In this document: one piece after another, positions 20,816-31,314 of the stretch
How positions within the stretch are numbered: the first letter of the stretch is position 1
How the letters are laid out: every line of letters begins with the position of its first letter
Origin: Citreicoccus inhibens
GTDB taxonomy: Bacteria; Myxococcota; Myxococcia; Myxococcales; Myxococcaceae
Direction of reading: 5' to 3'
Assembly (NCBI RefSeq): GCF_019039035.1
Contig: NZ_JAHNZT010000022.1
Span: 1-64,000, forward strand
Length of the DNA: 64,000 nucleotides
Position numbers and translations under genes: made by a program
Notes under the pieces: model-generated
What the model was told of the DNA's origin: nothing
What the model saw: the letters and a program-made list of their open reading frames with translations, nothing else
The model's database searches: none

Positions 20816-22636
20816 TCAGTCCGCCGAGCGCCCGCGCCGCTCCGCCTTCGCCTTGGCCAGCGCCGTCTGCGCGCGCGCCAGCGTGCCTTGCGGATCCTCC
20901 TCGCCGTTGAGGCTCACCGCGGCCGACACGAGCCCAGGCCCTCCGGGCGCATCGTGGAGCTGTTGCCGCACCGCCTCGGTGCCCACCGCGTCCACGCCGG
21001 GCAGGGCGAGCAGCAGCGTGCCTCCCTCCCAGCGCACGCCGAAGGCGGGCGCCTGACACAGCGCCTCCGCGCGCCGCGCGACGTCTCGCAGCGCCGCGTC
21101 TCCCGCATCGAAGCCTCGCGCCGCGTTCAGCCGGCCCAGGCCCGCGAGGTCCACGAGCACCACGCTGATGGGGAGGCCCTCGCGACGGCACCGGCCCATC
21201 TCCTTGAGCAGGCGCTCTTCGCCGGCGCGGCGTTGCGCCAGCCCTGTCAGCGCATCCACCCGGAGCAGGCGCTCGCGCTCCTCGCGCAGCCCGTGAGGCG
21301 CCGCCGCGTCCACCAGCGACAACAGCTGCGCCACGCCGCCCGGGACGAGGAAGGGCCGCGCCACCCAGCGCACCACGCGCGGTTGGGGGCGCTCCAGGGC
21401 CAGCGTCAGGTGCAGGCCGCGCGAGGACTCGGACGCCAGGTCGAGCTGTCGCACCGTCGCGCTGGGATCCGAGGTGAGGTCCGCCACGTGACGGCACAGC
21501 GCCTCGAAGCCCATGCCCACCAGGCGCTCCGCCGGCAGCCCCAGCAGCTCGGCCAGCGCCGAGTTGGCCGCGTAGGGCTTGCGTCCCGGCCCCACGAGGA
21601 GCGCGGGCACGTCCAGCGCCTGCACCGCGCCGCGCACCAGCGCGAGCGCCGTGGCCTGGGTGAGCGGTGGATCCGCGCGCGCGGGGGCCGCGTCGGTGGG
21701 GCGTGAGCGCGTGCTCCGAGACTCCAAGTCCCCCGCCACGCGCGCCGCCAGCTCGCGCAGCGCCGCGAGGTCCTCCGGTCCGAGCGTCAGCGGGCGCGTG
21801 TCCAGGACGCACAGCGTGCCCAGCACCACGCCTTGCGCGGTGACGAGGGGCGCGCCCGCGAAGCTGCCGAGGACCCCCTCGCGCACCAGGGGCTGGTCGC
21901 GGAACACGGGGTGGCGGGGCGCGTCCGAGACCACCATGGCCTCGCGGCCCTGCACCGCTTGATGACAGACGGACCAGTCGCGCGGCGCGCCGCGTTCCCG
22001 CGACAGACTCGCGGGCAGGTCCACGTGCGCCTTGAACCACTGGTGCTTGCCCAGCACGAGCGTCAGCAGCGCCACGGGAACACCGAAGGCGTGGGCCACC
22101 TCGGTGACCAGCTCCTGGAGGTGCTCCTCCGGAGGCAGGTCATCCTCCATCCGCAGGGCCTCGAGGCGGGCGCGCTGTCCGGTGAGGTCCTCGGACGCAC
22201 CTTCGGGTGAGGGCGGCTCGGTGGAGCGGGGCCCTCCCGTCAAGGCGTGGCGCACTGCCTCCCGCACGGAGTCCAGCGGCGCCCGGCGCCCGAGCAGCCC
22301 GTGGATTCCGAGCGAGTCCTTGAGCTGCCACGCACGCACGCGCAGCTCGTCGAAGGCGGTGACGACCACCGCGGCGGTGTCCATCGCGTCCGAGCGCTCC
22401 CGCAGCCACGTCAGCAGCGCGAAGCCATCCAGGCGGGGCAGGGCGAGGTCCGTCACCAACAGGGTCGGGGCGCCGCGCTGCTGGATGGCCTCGCGGGCCT
22501 CCTCGCCGTCGCGCGCCACGTGGCCCTCCAAGCCCTCGGCGGTGACGAGCGAGAGGAGGCTGGCGGCGCGATGAGGATCCGGTTCGGCGATGAGGGCGTA
22601 GCGCGCCATGGGCTCCTGTCCTGCTTCCACGGACAT
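20816..22636 (-). CDS. Receiver-GAF-PAS-(degenerate) GGDEF signalling protein
   Basis: 606 residues. Receiver domain about 10-130 with IAEPD and Asp in LLVTDLALPRLDG. A GAF domain occupies about 165-310 (VFRDQPLVREGVLGSFAGAP, LGTLCVLD). A PAS-like part with YAANSALAELLGLP is next, then a C-terminal GGDEF fold beginning RVDALTGLAQRRAGEERLL. The active-site loop, normally RxGGDEF, reads RWEGGTLLLALPG, so the catalytic Asp/Glu residues are absent and diguanylate cyclase activity is not expected. It may instead bind a nucleotide or serve as an output scaffold. The start could be the ATG at 22636 or the internal ATG at 22609, where the receiver begins (MARYALIAEP). Confidence 0.82.
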   Translation of the reverse strand: MSVEAGQEPMARYALIAEPDPHRAASLLSLVTAEGLEGHVARDGEEAREAIQQRGAPTLLVTDLALPRLDGFALLTWLRERSDAMDTAAVVVTAFDELRVRAWQLKDSLGIHGLLGRRAPLDSVREAVRHALTGGPRSTEPPSPEGASEDLTGQRARLEALRMEDDLPPEEHLQELVTEVAHAFGVPVALLTLVLGKHQWFKAHVDLPASLSRERGAPRDWSVCHQAVQGREAMVVSDAPRHPVFRDQPLVREGVLGSFAGAPLVTAQGVVLGTLCVLDTRPLTLGPEDLAALRELAARVAGDLESRSTRSRPTDAAPARADPPLTQATALALVRGAVQALDVPALLVGPGRKPYAANSALAELLGLPAERLVGMGFEALCRHVADLTSDPSATVRQLDLASESSRGLHLTLALERPQPRVVRWVARPFLVPGGVAQLLSLVDAAAPHGLREERERLLRVDALTGLAQRRAGEERLLKEMGRCRREGLPISVVLVDLAGLGRLNAARGFDAGDAALRDVARRAEALCQAPAFGVRWEGGTLLLALPGVDAVGTEAVRQQLHDAPGGPGLVSAAVSLNGEEDPQGTLARAQTALAKAKAERRGRSAD

Positions 22637-22688
22637 CGGACTGCTTCGCGACTTCCCCGCCGCTCGCGACGAGCGGTGGGGGGCTCGA

Positions 22689-24110
22689 CTAGCGGACGTC
22701 CTCCCGCGCCGGAGGCACGGCCGTCTCCGGTGCCGCTTGCGGGTAGCGGACGAACAGCCGCTTGAGGGCGCCGCGCTGGCGCTTCAGGTCCTCGCCCCGC
22801 GCCACCGCCTCGGTGCACGACACCCACGCCAGCCCCACGCACGCCGGAACGAACGGGAGGACCCAGCCCAGGTCCGCTGCGAGCCACCCCACCAGCGCCG
22901 TGTGCAGCACCAGCCCCAAGCCCGCCCATCCCAGCGCGCCCGCCAGCGTCCTGGCGCGGCGGCCCCGCCACAAGAAGAGCCCCAGCAGCGCCGCTGTCTC
23001 CAGCAATCCCGCCGCGGCGATGGCGCCAGCGGAGCGCATCACCCGGCCCGCGCGCAGGTTGTCCAGGGCGAAGGCATGAATCTCCACGCCCGGCACGGCG
23101 ATCTGCCCCGGCAGCGTGCTCTGTCCGTGCAGGCCCGTGGCGGTGACGCCCAGGAAGAGCGTCTTGCCACGCAGGGCGAGGTCCAACCCCACCGACTTCG
23201 GATCCGCCTGGAGCACGTCGGACAGGCTCACCCGCGGCAGCCAGTCCACCGTGGGCAGCCGCATCAGCGGCGCGCCGGAGTCGATGGAGGCCGCGCGCAG
23301 CAACGCCTCGGTGCGCTCGGGATACAGATGCAACGCGGTGGCGAGTGCCAGCGAGGGCCACGCCCGGTCCTTCGCGCCCTGGAGGTACGGATACCGGCGG
23401 ATGACGCCGTCGGGATCCACCAGCATGTTCAGGGTGCCGCCGCTGGCCGCGGCCATGCGCAACGGCGCGATGCTCGTGGCCATGCCCTGGAACTGAAGCC
23501 GCAACCCCTGCGACGAGAGCGGCAGGGGCGGGCCCGGAGGCGCGTCGCCGGAGGCGGACGGTGGTGAGGGCTCCTGGAGGCCGATGGCGCCGAGGATGAC
23601 GACTCCCGCCTCGGAGAGCGCCTCGCCCAGCCGCGCGTCTCCGTCCTGGGCGCGCAGCCGGGTCTCCAGCTCCGTCACCAGCGCGGCCCCGGCGGGCGTC
23701 TGGTCCAACCCCGTCGCGCGCAGGCGCTCCAGGATGTCGTCGCCCAGCTCCAGCGCATCACGCGGGCCGGGCTGATCGAACAGGATGTCCACCACCACCG
23801 CGGAGGGGTGACGGGCGGCCAGCGCCTGGAACACGCGGGCCCACGTCGAGCGGGACAGCGGCCAGCGCTCGCCCAGGGCCGCGAGCGCCCGGTCATCGAC
23901 CTCCACCAGCACCAGGTCCGCCGTGGGCGGCACCGAGGGCAACAGCCGGCTCGCGGCGAGGTCATACAGCGCGCGCTCTCCCAGCCCCGGCGCGCCCCCG
24001 GTCGCCCACGTCACCGCCGCCAGCCCCACGCCCACCAGCGCGCCCAGCCACCGCAGCAGGGCGGGGGACGGACGCGCGAGGCCGGCGCGAGGGGACGGGG
24101 ACACGCTCAT
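22689..24110 (-). CDS. CHASE2 domain membrane protein without catalytic domain
   Basis: 473 residues. An N-terminal membrane helix (about 20-40) is followed by a CHASE2 extracytoplasmic sensor: LVLVEVDDRALAALGERWP, then AVVVDILFDQPG, GTLNMLVDPDGVIRRYP and GKTLFLGVTATGLHG are typical segments. Three membrane helices end the sensor (about 370-450), and only about 35 cytoplasmic residues remain. CHASE2 is usually fused to adenylate cyclases, GGDEF or kinase domains, so this is a sensor with no output module. It is the last of three genes joined by ATGA overlaps with FecR and OmpA genes. A role in sensing envelope state is inference. Confidence 0.87.
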   Translation of the reverse strand: MSVSPSPRAGLARPSPALLRWLGALVGVGLAAVTWATGGAPGLGERALYDLAASRLLPSVPPTADLVLVEVDDRALAALGERWPLSRSTWARVFQALAARHPSAVVVDILFDQPGPRDALELGDDILERLRATGLDQTPAGAALVTELETRLRAQDGDARLGEALSEAGVVILGAIGLQEPSPPSASGDAPPGPPLPLSSQGLRLQFQGMATSIAPLRMAAASGGTLNMLVDPDGVIRRYPYLQGAKDRAWPSLALATALHLYPERTEALLRAASIDSGAPLMRLPTVDWLPRVSLSDVLQADPKSVGLDLALRGKTLFLGVTATGLHGQSTLPGQIAVPGVEIHAFALDNLRAGRVMRSAGAIAAAGLLETAALLGLFLWRGRRARTLAGALGWAGLGLVLHTALVGWLAADLGWVLPFVPACVGLAWVSCTEAVARGEDLKRQRGALKRLFVRYPQAAPETAVPPAREDVR

Positions 24111-25278
24111 GGATGGACGTCGAAAGTGTAGATCTTCGAGGGGTAGCCGATGAACCCATCCGCGTCCACGGCGAGCACCCGCCAGAACCACTTGCCCATG
24201 AGCGCGGGCGGCACCGCCAACTCCAGGCCCGGGGCCGTCTGGACCTCGGTCCCCGACGCGAAGTCCGCGGCGCGCGCCAGCTCCACGCGGTAGCTGCTCG
24301 CGCCCTCGACGGCCTTCCACGTCAGCTTCGGCGCGGTGGGGAAGGTGCCCCCGCGCGGAGCCCCCAGCAGCGGTGCGGGCAACAGCGCGCGAGGCGCCTC
24401 GGGGGCCTGGTCCGGCTTCGCGCGCGAGCCAAAGCCTCCGTTGACGTCCACCTCGCCACGCTCCGCCGACAGGGCCACCTTGCCCTCCAGCGTCTCCAGG
24501 CGGCTGGTGCCATCCCCCTGCGCCGAGACGCGGAAGCGCGTGCCGCGCACCCCGGCCACCGCGCCGCGCGTGCGCACCTCGAACACAGAGCCCACGCCGC
24601 CCTTGGCGGCCTCTGTCTCCACGGTGCCGTGCAGCAGCTCCAGCTGCACCTTGCGCTGCATCTGCGCCGTCAGCTCCAGCGTGCCCAGGCGCACGAGGCT
24701 CTCCTGCGCCACGCGCACCACGCTGCCGTCCGCGAGCGCCAGCTCCGCCTGCGCGCCCTTCGCGGTGTTCACCAGCTCGCCCGTGTAGAGGGCATCTCCG
24801 GCGACGCGCGGACGCAGCTCGGCGGGATTGGGGCCCACCGATACGTCACCGCTGGCCGCGCGCAGCCGCGCCACGGCCGGCAGCGGCGCCCGCTCGATGT
24901 ACGCGAGCTGGAGCTGCCCCGGCGCATCGGGCGCGGACGGCGGCGCCACCACGGACACGCGCGTGCGCGGCACGCCCGCGCTCACCAACACGTCCGCCGC
25001 CGCTCGGGCCACGGCGAGTCCTTGTCCTTCCAGGCGCTCGGCGTCCGGGAGGCGGGCGGCCACCGTGATGGAGCGGATGGCGGGGCGCGCCTTCACCGCC
25101 TCGGCGATCTCCCGCAGACACGCCTCGGTCTGCGCGCCGCGAGGGGCGAGCACGCTGCCGGTCTCCAGCCGTCCGTTCTCGAAGCGCAGCCCACCGCATG
25201 CGCCCGGGGCTGGCGCGGCCAGCGCGGGCTCGGCGAACAGGCCCAGGGCCAACCCGGCTCCCACCAGGAGCGTCGTCT

Positions 25279-25282
<4 letters not shown>
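24107..25282 (-). CDS. Periplasmic FecR-domain protein
   Basis: 391 residues with a signal peptide (MKTTLLVGAGLALGLFAEPA, then LAAP). Residues about 45-130 hold an OmpA-like or helper segment. A FecR domain is visible at about 145-280: YTGELVNTAKGAQAELALAD, VVRVAQESLVRLG, and VFEVRTRGAVAGVRGTRFRV, which carries the family's GVRGTRF motif. A C-terminal fibronectin-like part includes LTWKAVEGASSYRVELARAA. Its start overlaps the OmpA gene stop, and its stop overlaps the CHASE2 start, both as ATGA. FecR domains of this kind act as periplasmic scaffolds; no FecI-type sigma factor is adjacent. Confidence 0.88.
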
Positions 25283-27060
<1,778 letters not shown>

Positions 27061-27141
27061 GTCCTCGGTCCCATCCAAAAGGCCTGCAACGTCGGCGTTC
27101 CCCACGCGAGGCGTCCGTTCCATGTCACTTCGCCCCCGCGC

Positions 27142-27516
27142 TCATCGCGGCGCGAGCAGCGCCGAGACGTGCTGCGCCAGTGCCGGCAGCGGCTGGGGCT
27201 TGGGCAATACCAGATCCACCCCCGAGGCTCGCGCCCGCACCCCCAACTCCGGCGTGGTGAAGGCGGTCAGGAGCACCACCCGGGTGCGAGGGGCGGACTT
27301 GCGCGCGAACTCCGCGATGGCCAGCCCCTCCTCGGATTGAGTCCCGCTCAGCCGCAAATCACTGATGATGAGGTCGTACTGTCCGCGCGTCATCAGCCCT
27401 AGCGCCTCGTCCAAGCCCTCCGCCGAATCGACTTGATAGCCCGCCCCGGCGAAGAAGCGCCCCAGCACCCATCGCAGTGACGTCTCATCATCGACAATCA
27501 GGAGGTTGAGGGACAC
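27142..27516 (-). CDS. Stand-alone response regulator receiver
   Basis: 124 residues forming a complete CheY-like receiver: LLIVDDETSLRW with the acidic pair, phosphorylatable Asp53 in LIISDLRLSG, switch Thr/Ala in VVLLTAFTTPE, and Lys in DLVLPKPQP. There is no output domain. The GTG start at 27516 is the only one that keeps the first strand. It lies 81 bp upstream of the OmpA gene on the same strand and downstream of an NtrC-type regulator, so it may belong to either signalling unit. Confidence 0.88.
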   Translation of the reverse strand: MSLNLLIVDDETSLRWVLGRFFAGAGYQVDSAEGLDEALGLMTRGQYDLIISDLRLSGTQSEEGLAIAEFARKSAPRTRVVLLTAFTTPELGVRARASGVDLVLPKPQPLPALAQHVSALLAPR

Positions 27517-27584
27517 GGGGCGGGCGCACCAGCAAGGCCAGGGCCAGCGCGGTATCTTCCACGCCCTCCCAGGAGATCCAAATA

Positions 27585-27596
27585 CTTACACGTAAG
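27585..27596. promoter_or_regulatory. Palindrome in gap upstream of the receiver gene
   Basis: CTTACACGTAAG is a 12-bp palindrome (arms CTTAC/GTAAG) in an AT-richer patch 69 bp upstream of the stand-alone receiver gene. It could be a regulator site or belong to its promoter; no partner is known. Confidence 0.3.
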
Positions 27597-27623
27597 GACA
27601 CGCCCCCGTCCTGGGGGCTGTCC
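27596..27623 (-). terminator. Stem-loop after the NtrC-type gene
   Basis: GGACA plus GCCCCC pairs with GGGGGC plus TGTCC, an 11-bp stem with one bulged C and a five-base loop. It begins three bases after the stop codon of the upstream regulator gene. It lacks a long T run on the coding strand, so it is called a probable terminator. Confidence 0.5.
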
Positions 27624-27626
27624 GGA

Positions 27627-28991
27627 TCATGGATCCGATTTCTGGAATCCGGACCGATTGATGCCCAGGCGTTTGAGCCGCTCGTAGAGGGAGGAGCGGG
27701 GGATTCCAAGCCGGGCGGCCGCGCGCTCGACGTGGCCGTTCTCCCGGCGCAGCACGCGCTCGATGTGTCGGCGCTCCAGCTCCTCCAGGGTGAGGTCGTC
27801 CTCGGCGGAGGTGTCGTCCTCGGACTGGGGCTCGAACCTCAGGTCTCCGCGCGACAGGGCCCCGCCGCCGGACAGCAGCACCGCGCGCTCCAGCACGTTG
27901 CGCAGCTCGCGGATGTTGCCCGGCCACGGATAGCGGATGAGGGCGGCCTCGGCGTCCGGCTGGAGCCCCACCTCGCGGCGTCCTCGGGGGGCGCCCATCT
28001 CCGCGAGGAAGTGGCGCGCGAGCACCGCGACGTCCTCGGGGCGCTCGCGCAGGGGCGGCACGTGGAGGATGAGCGTGCTGATGCGGAAGTACAGGTCGCT
28101 GCGGAAGCGCTTCTCGCGCGCGGCGGCGGACAGGTCCTGGTGCGTGGCCGCGATGAGGCGCACGTCCACGCGGCGATCCCTCACGTCCCCCAGCCGGCGG
28201 AAGCGCTTCTCCTCCAGCACCTTGAGCAGCTTGGGTTGGACGGCGACGTCCATGTCGCCAATCTCGTCCAGGAACAGGGTGCCGCGGTCCGCCACCTCCA
28301 GGAGGCCCTGCTTGGCCGCCACGGCGCCCGTGAAGGCGCCCTTCTCGTGACCGAACAGCTCCGAGTCCAGCAGCTCCTTGGAGAGCGCCGCGCAGTTGAG
28401 GTCCACGAAGGGCGCGTCCCCTCGAGGACCGCCTTCGTGCAACCAGCGCGCGAGCACGCTCTTGCCGCTGCCCGTCTCGCCCGTGACGAGCACCGGGCTG
28501 TCGCTGTTCACCACGCGCTCGGCCTGTGTGCGCAGGGCCTGGATGGCGGCGCTCGTTCCCAGGAAGGGCTCCACCGTGGCGCGCTCGCTGCGCGAGCGAT
28601 CCGCGGCCTGCCGCTGGCGCTCCCGGCGCTGCGTCACCAGCCGCTCCAGCACGACGCGCAGCACCGCCAGCTCCACCGGCTTGGTGAGGAACTGCTCAGC
28701 GCCTTCCTTCACGGCCTGCACGGCCAGCTCGATGGAGCCATGGCCGGTGAGGACCACCAGCGGCACCGCCGCGTCGATCTCCTTCAAGCGCGGCAGCAAC
28801 TCCAGCGCGGTGCCATCTGGAAGGCGGTAGTCCACCACCGCGGCATCGGGGCGATGGGTGCGGAAGGCCTCCTGCGCCTCGGCGAGGCTGGTGGCCTCGT
28901 CCACGTCGAAGCCGTGCGCGGTGAGGTAGCCCCGCATGCCCAGCCGGACACCGGGCTCGTCGTCCACGAGAAGGATGCGGGTGCGCGTCAT
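27627..28991 (-). CDS. NtrC-family sigma-54-dependent response regulator
   Basis: 454 residues. Receiver with ILLVDDEPGVRLGM, Asp54 in AVVDYRLPDG and Lys in EQFLTKPVE. AAA+ domain with GETGSGKS, GAFTGAVAAKQG and GTLFLDEIGDMDV. The C-terminal Fis-type helix-turn-helix is VERAAARLGIPRSSLYERLK. The ATG at 28991 overlaps the kinase stop as ATGA, so this is the cognate regulator of that kinase. The longer frame upstream is the shadow of the kinase. Regulated promoters are unknown. Confidence 0.94.
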   Translation of the reverse strand: MTRTRILLVDDEPGVRLGMRGYLTAHGFDVDEATSLAEAQEAFRTHRPDAAVVDYRLPDGTALELLPRLKEIDAAVPLVVLTGHGSIELAVQAVKEGAEQFLTKPVELAVLRVVLERLVTQRRERQRQAADRSRSERATVEPFLGTSAAIQALRTQAERVVNSDSPVLVTGETGSGKSVLARWLHEGGPRGDAPFVDLNCAALSKELLDSELFGHEKGAFTGAVAAKQGLLEVADRGTLFLDEIGDMDVAVQPKLLKVLEEKRFRRLGDVRDRRVDVRLIAATHQDLSAAAREKRFRSDLYFRISTLILHVPPLRERPEDVAVLARHFLAEMGAPRGRREVGLQPDAEAALIRYPWPGNIRELRNVLERAVLLSGGGALSRGDLRFEPQSEDDTSAEDDLTLEELERRHIERVLRRENGHVERAAARLGIPRSSLYERLKRLGINRSGFQKSDP

Positions 28992-31108
28992 GAGGCCAGG
29001 GAGTCTAGGGGCTGCGCCGCGGGATGCGAGGAAACAGCGGGCAGGAGCAGGGTCACCTCCGCGCCGCCCGCCGGATGGTTGCGCAGGCGGATCTGCCCCT
29101 GGTGCTCCTCCAGGATGCGCTGAACGATGGCCAACCCCAGGCCCGTGCCCCCTCGGCGCTTGCTGAAGAATGGCTCGAAGACGTGGGGCAGGTCCTCCTC
29201 GCGGAAGCCCGGCCCGCCGTCGTGCACCGTGCAGCGCACCCACGCCCGCCCGGCCTCCTCCGCGCTCTCCAGGGCCACCCAGACCGTGGCTCCCGAGGGA
29301 GAGTGTTGCACCGCGTTCTCCACGACATTTCGGAACACATGGAAGAGTCGTCGCGAGTCCATGCGCACGGGCGGGAGGTCCGGGGCCAGCTCGCGGGCGA
29401 GCGCGACGCCCGACTTCTCACTGACGAGCGCGCAGGCGGACACGGCCTCGGACACCACGGGCTCCACGGAGCCGTCCATCCACTCGCCCTGGCTGGGGCG
29501 GCCGTACTCGAACAACTCCTGGGTGAGGTGGTTGAGCCGCTTCACCTCGCCCCGGAGCACGTCGAGGTACGGTTGAAGCTCGGCGCGGGTGCCGAAGGTG
29601 GCCTCGATGGCGTCCACCACGGCGGAGATGGAGAAGAGGGGATTGCGCACCTCATGGGCCACGCCGCCGACGATCGCGCCCATGGCGGCCATCGTTTCGT
29701 TGCGCCGCAGGTTCGCTTGCAGCTCCAACACGCGCGTCACCTCCGTGACGACGAAGATGATGCGCGCATCCTCGCTGCCGGCCTCATCCACCCACGCGGC
29801 GGACAGCTCCCACGTGCGTCGCGAGCGAGGATCCTGCACCTGTCGCGCGGTGTTGCCGTGCGTCTGGAGCAGCTCGTCCACCATGGGCAGCGCGCTCGTC
29901 CAGGGCTCCACGTCGGCCACGGTGGACAGCGGTTGGCCGGAAGGATCCAACCCGCCGAAGAGGATGCAGGCCGCGGCGTTGAGGCGCTGGATGCTGCCGT
30001 CCGCGCCCAGCACCACCAGCGGCGAGCTGACCGCGTCGAACGTGCGGCGCCACTCCTGGGCCGAGCGGCGGAAGCTCTCGCTCAGCCGCTGGCGCAGCTC
30101 GTCCGCGAGGCGGCGATCGGTGATGTCGGTGACGACGCAGCCCACGTGCAGCTCGCCGTGGGCGTCCGTGGTGGAGGCCGCCGCGCGGCTGCGCACCCAG
30201 CGCATGCGGCCATCCGCGCAGACCAGCCGGTGTTCAATCTCCACCTCGGCGCCGGGCGCCAAGCCCTCGATGCAGGCGCGGTAGCGGGCTCGGTCGCCGG
30301 GGTGAACCATGTCCGCCCACAGCGGAGGCGGCGAGCCATCCGGTCCGGGCTGGGCGAAGGCGCTCGCGGGGTAGCCGGTGGTGCGCTCGATGACCGGCGT
30401 GCAGTAGAAGTCGCGCAGCAGTCCGCCGCGCAGCTTGCCGCCCCACAGGTAGTCCGGCAGCGAGCGGGTGAGGACGTCCAATCGGCCTTCGTGCTCTTGG
30501 AGGGACTGCTCCGCGCGCATGCGCTCGGTGACCTCGGAGAGCGCGGCGATGACGCCCAGCACCTGGCCCTGGGCGCCGCGCACGCGTGAGAACGTCCCGA
30601 ACCAATAGCGAGACTCCCCGGGGGCCGCGGGGGTCTCCACGCGCAAGCCCGCGTCCTGCACCGGGCCGTCCGACTCCAACGCCCGCAGCAGGCGCATCTC
30701 CAGGACGGTCCCGAGCGCGGGCAGCACCTCGGTCACATGGCGGCCCAGGTGCTCCGTGACGGGCAGGCCGTGCATGGCGGCGAGCGCGGCGTTGACGTGC
30801 ACGTAGCGCAGCTCCCGATCGTAGAAGGCGAAGCCCAGGGAGGCGATGTCCATGAAGCCGTCGCGCAGCGTGCGCGAGTCGCGCAGGTTGCCCAGCGCGG
30901 CGTCCCGCTCCTTGCGTGCCCGCCTCAGCTCGGTCACGGCGACGAAGCAACCCGCGCCCGCCATCATGACGAACCCCGCGAGCCACGCGGCGGAGTCGGG
31001 CACGGACACGAGGCCGATGAGGCATGCACCGCCCACGGCGGTCGCGGCCAGCGACGCGAGCGTGGCGAGGTCCAGCGGCAGGGAGCGGGAGACGTCCAGT
31101 CGTTGCAT
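28988..31108 (-). CDS. Membrane sensor histidine kinase with three PAS domains
   Basis: 706 residues. Two short hydrophobic helices (about 13-35 and 38-58) form a membrane anchor, and three PAS domains follow at about 80-200, 205-335 and 345-470 (ITDRRLADELRQRL links the second to the third). The HisKA domain has His485 in GGVAHEVRNPLFSI, and the ATPase has VVENAVQHSPSG, DGGPGFREEDLP and GGTGLGLAIVQRIL. It is translationally coupled to the NtrC-type regulator downstream, so the pair relays a signal to sigma-54 promoters. The start at 31108 (MQRLDVSRSL) lacks a strong Shine-Dalgarno. The signal is unknown; multiple PAS domains suggest redox or small-ligand input. Confidence 0.92.
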   Translation of the reverse strand: MQRLDVSRSLPLDLATLASLAATAVGGACLIGLVSVPDSAAWLAGFVMMAGAGCFVAVTELRRARKERDAALGNLRDSRTLRDGFMDIASLGFAFYDRELRYVHVNAALAAMHGLPVTEHLGRHVTEVLPALGTVLEMRLLRALESDGPVQDAGLRVETPAAPGESRYWFGTFSRVRGAQGQVLGVIAALSEVTERMRAEQSLQEHEGRLDVLTRSLPDYLWGGKLRGGLLRDFYCTPVIERTTGYPASAFAQPGPDGSPPPLWADMVHPGDRARYRACIEGLAPGAEVEIEHRLVCADGRMRWVRSRAAASTTDAHGELHVGCVVTDITDRRLADELRQRLSESFRRSAQEWRRTFDAVSSPLVVLGADGSIQRLNAAACILFGGLDPSGQPLSTVADVEPWTSALPMVDELLQTHGNTARQVQDPRSRRTWELSAAWVDEAGSEDARIIFVVTEVTRVLELQANLRRNETMAAMGAIVGGVAHEVRNPLFSISAVVDAIEATFGTRAELQPYLDVLRGEVKRLNHLTQELFEYGRPSQGEWMDGSVEPVVSEAVSACALVSEKSGVALARELAPDLPPVRMDSRRLFHVFRNVVENAVQHSPSGATVWVALESAEEAGRAWVRCTVHDGGPGFREEDLPHVFEPFFSKRRGGTGLGLAIVQRILEEHQGQIRLRNHPAGGAEVTLLLPAVSSHPAAQPLDSLAS

Positions 31109-31314
31109 GAGGGCAGCCGGGCAGCGTACCCGGTTTCCGTGCCGCGATGAGCGCGTCCGGCGGGGAGGGCGGGCGCGCGTCCCGGCGCCATCCACCCGAG
31201 CGGCGTGCCGAGCCCCTGTCCTCGCCGCGGCGCGAGGTGGCTGTCCCATGCGAGCTCCGCCGTCACGTTCCCGGGATGGGAGCGCACGCGGATGCCGACA
31301 CAGGAGGCCGAACC

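Noticed and set aside
28992-29243. N-terminal extension of the NtrC-type regulator
   Set aside because: It is antisense-free but overlaps the kinase in another frame; the receiver begins at 28991, and the ATGA overlap explains the true start.
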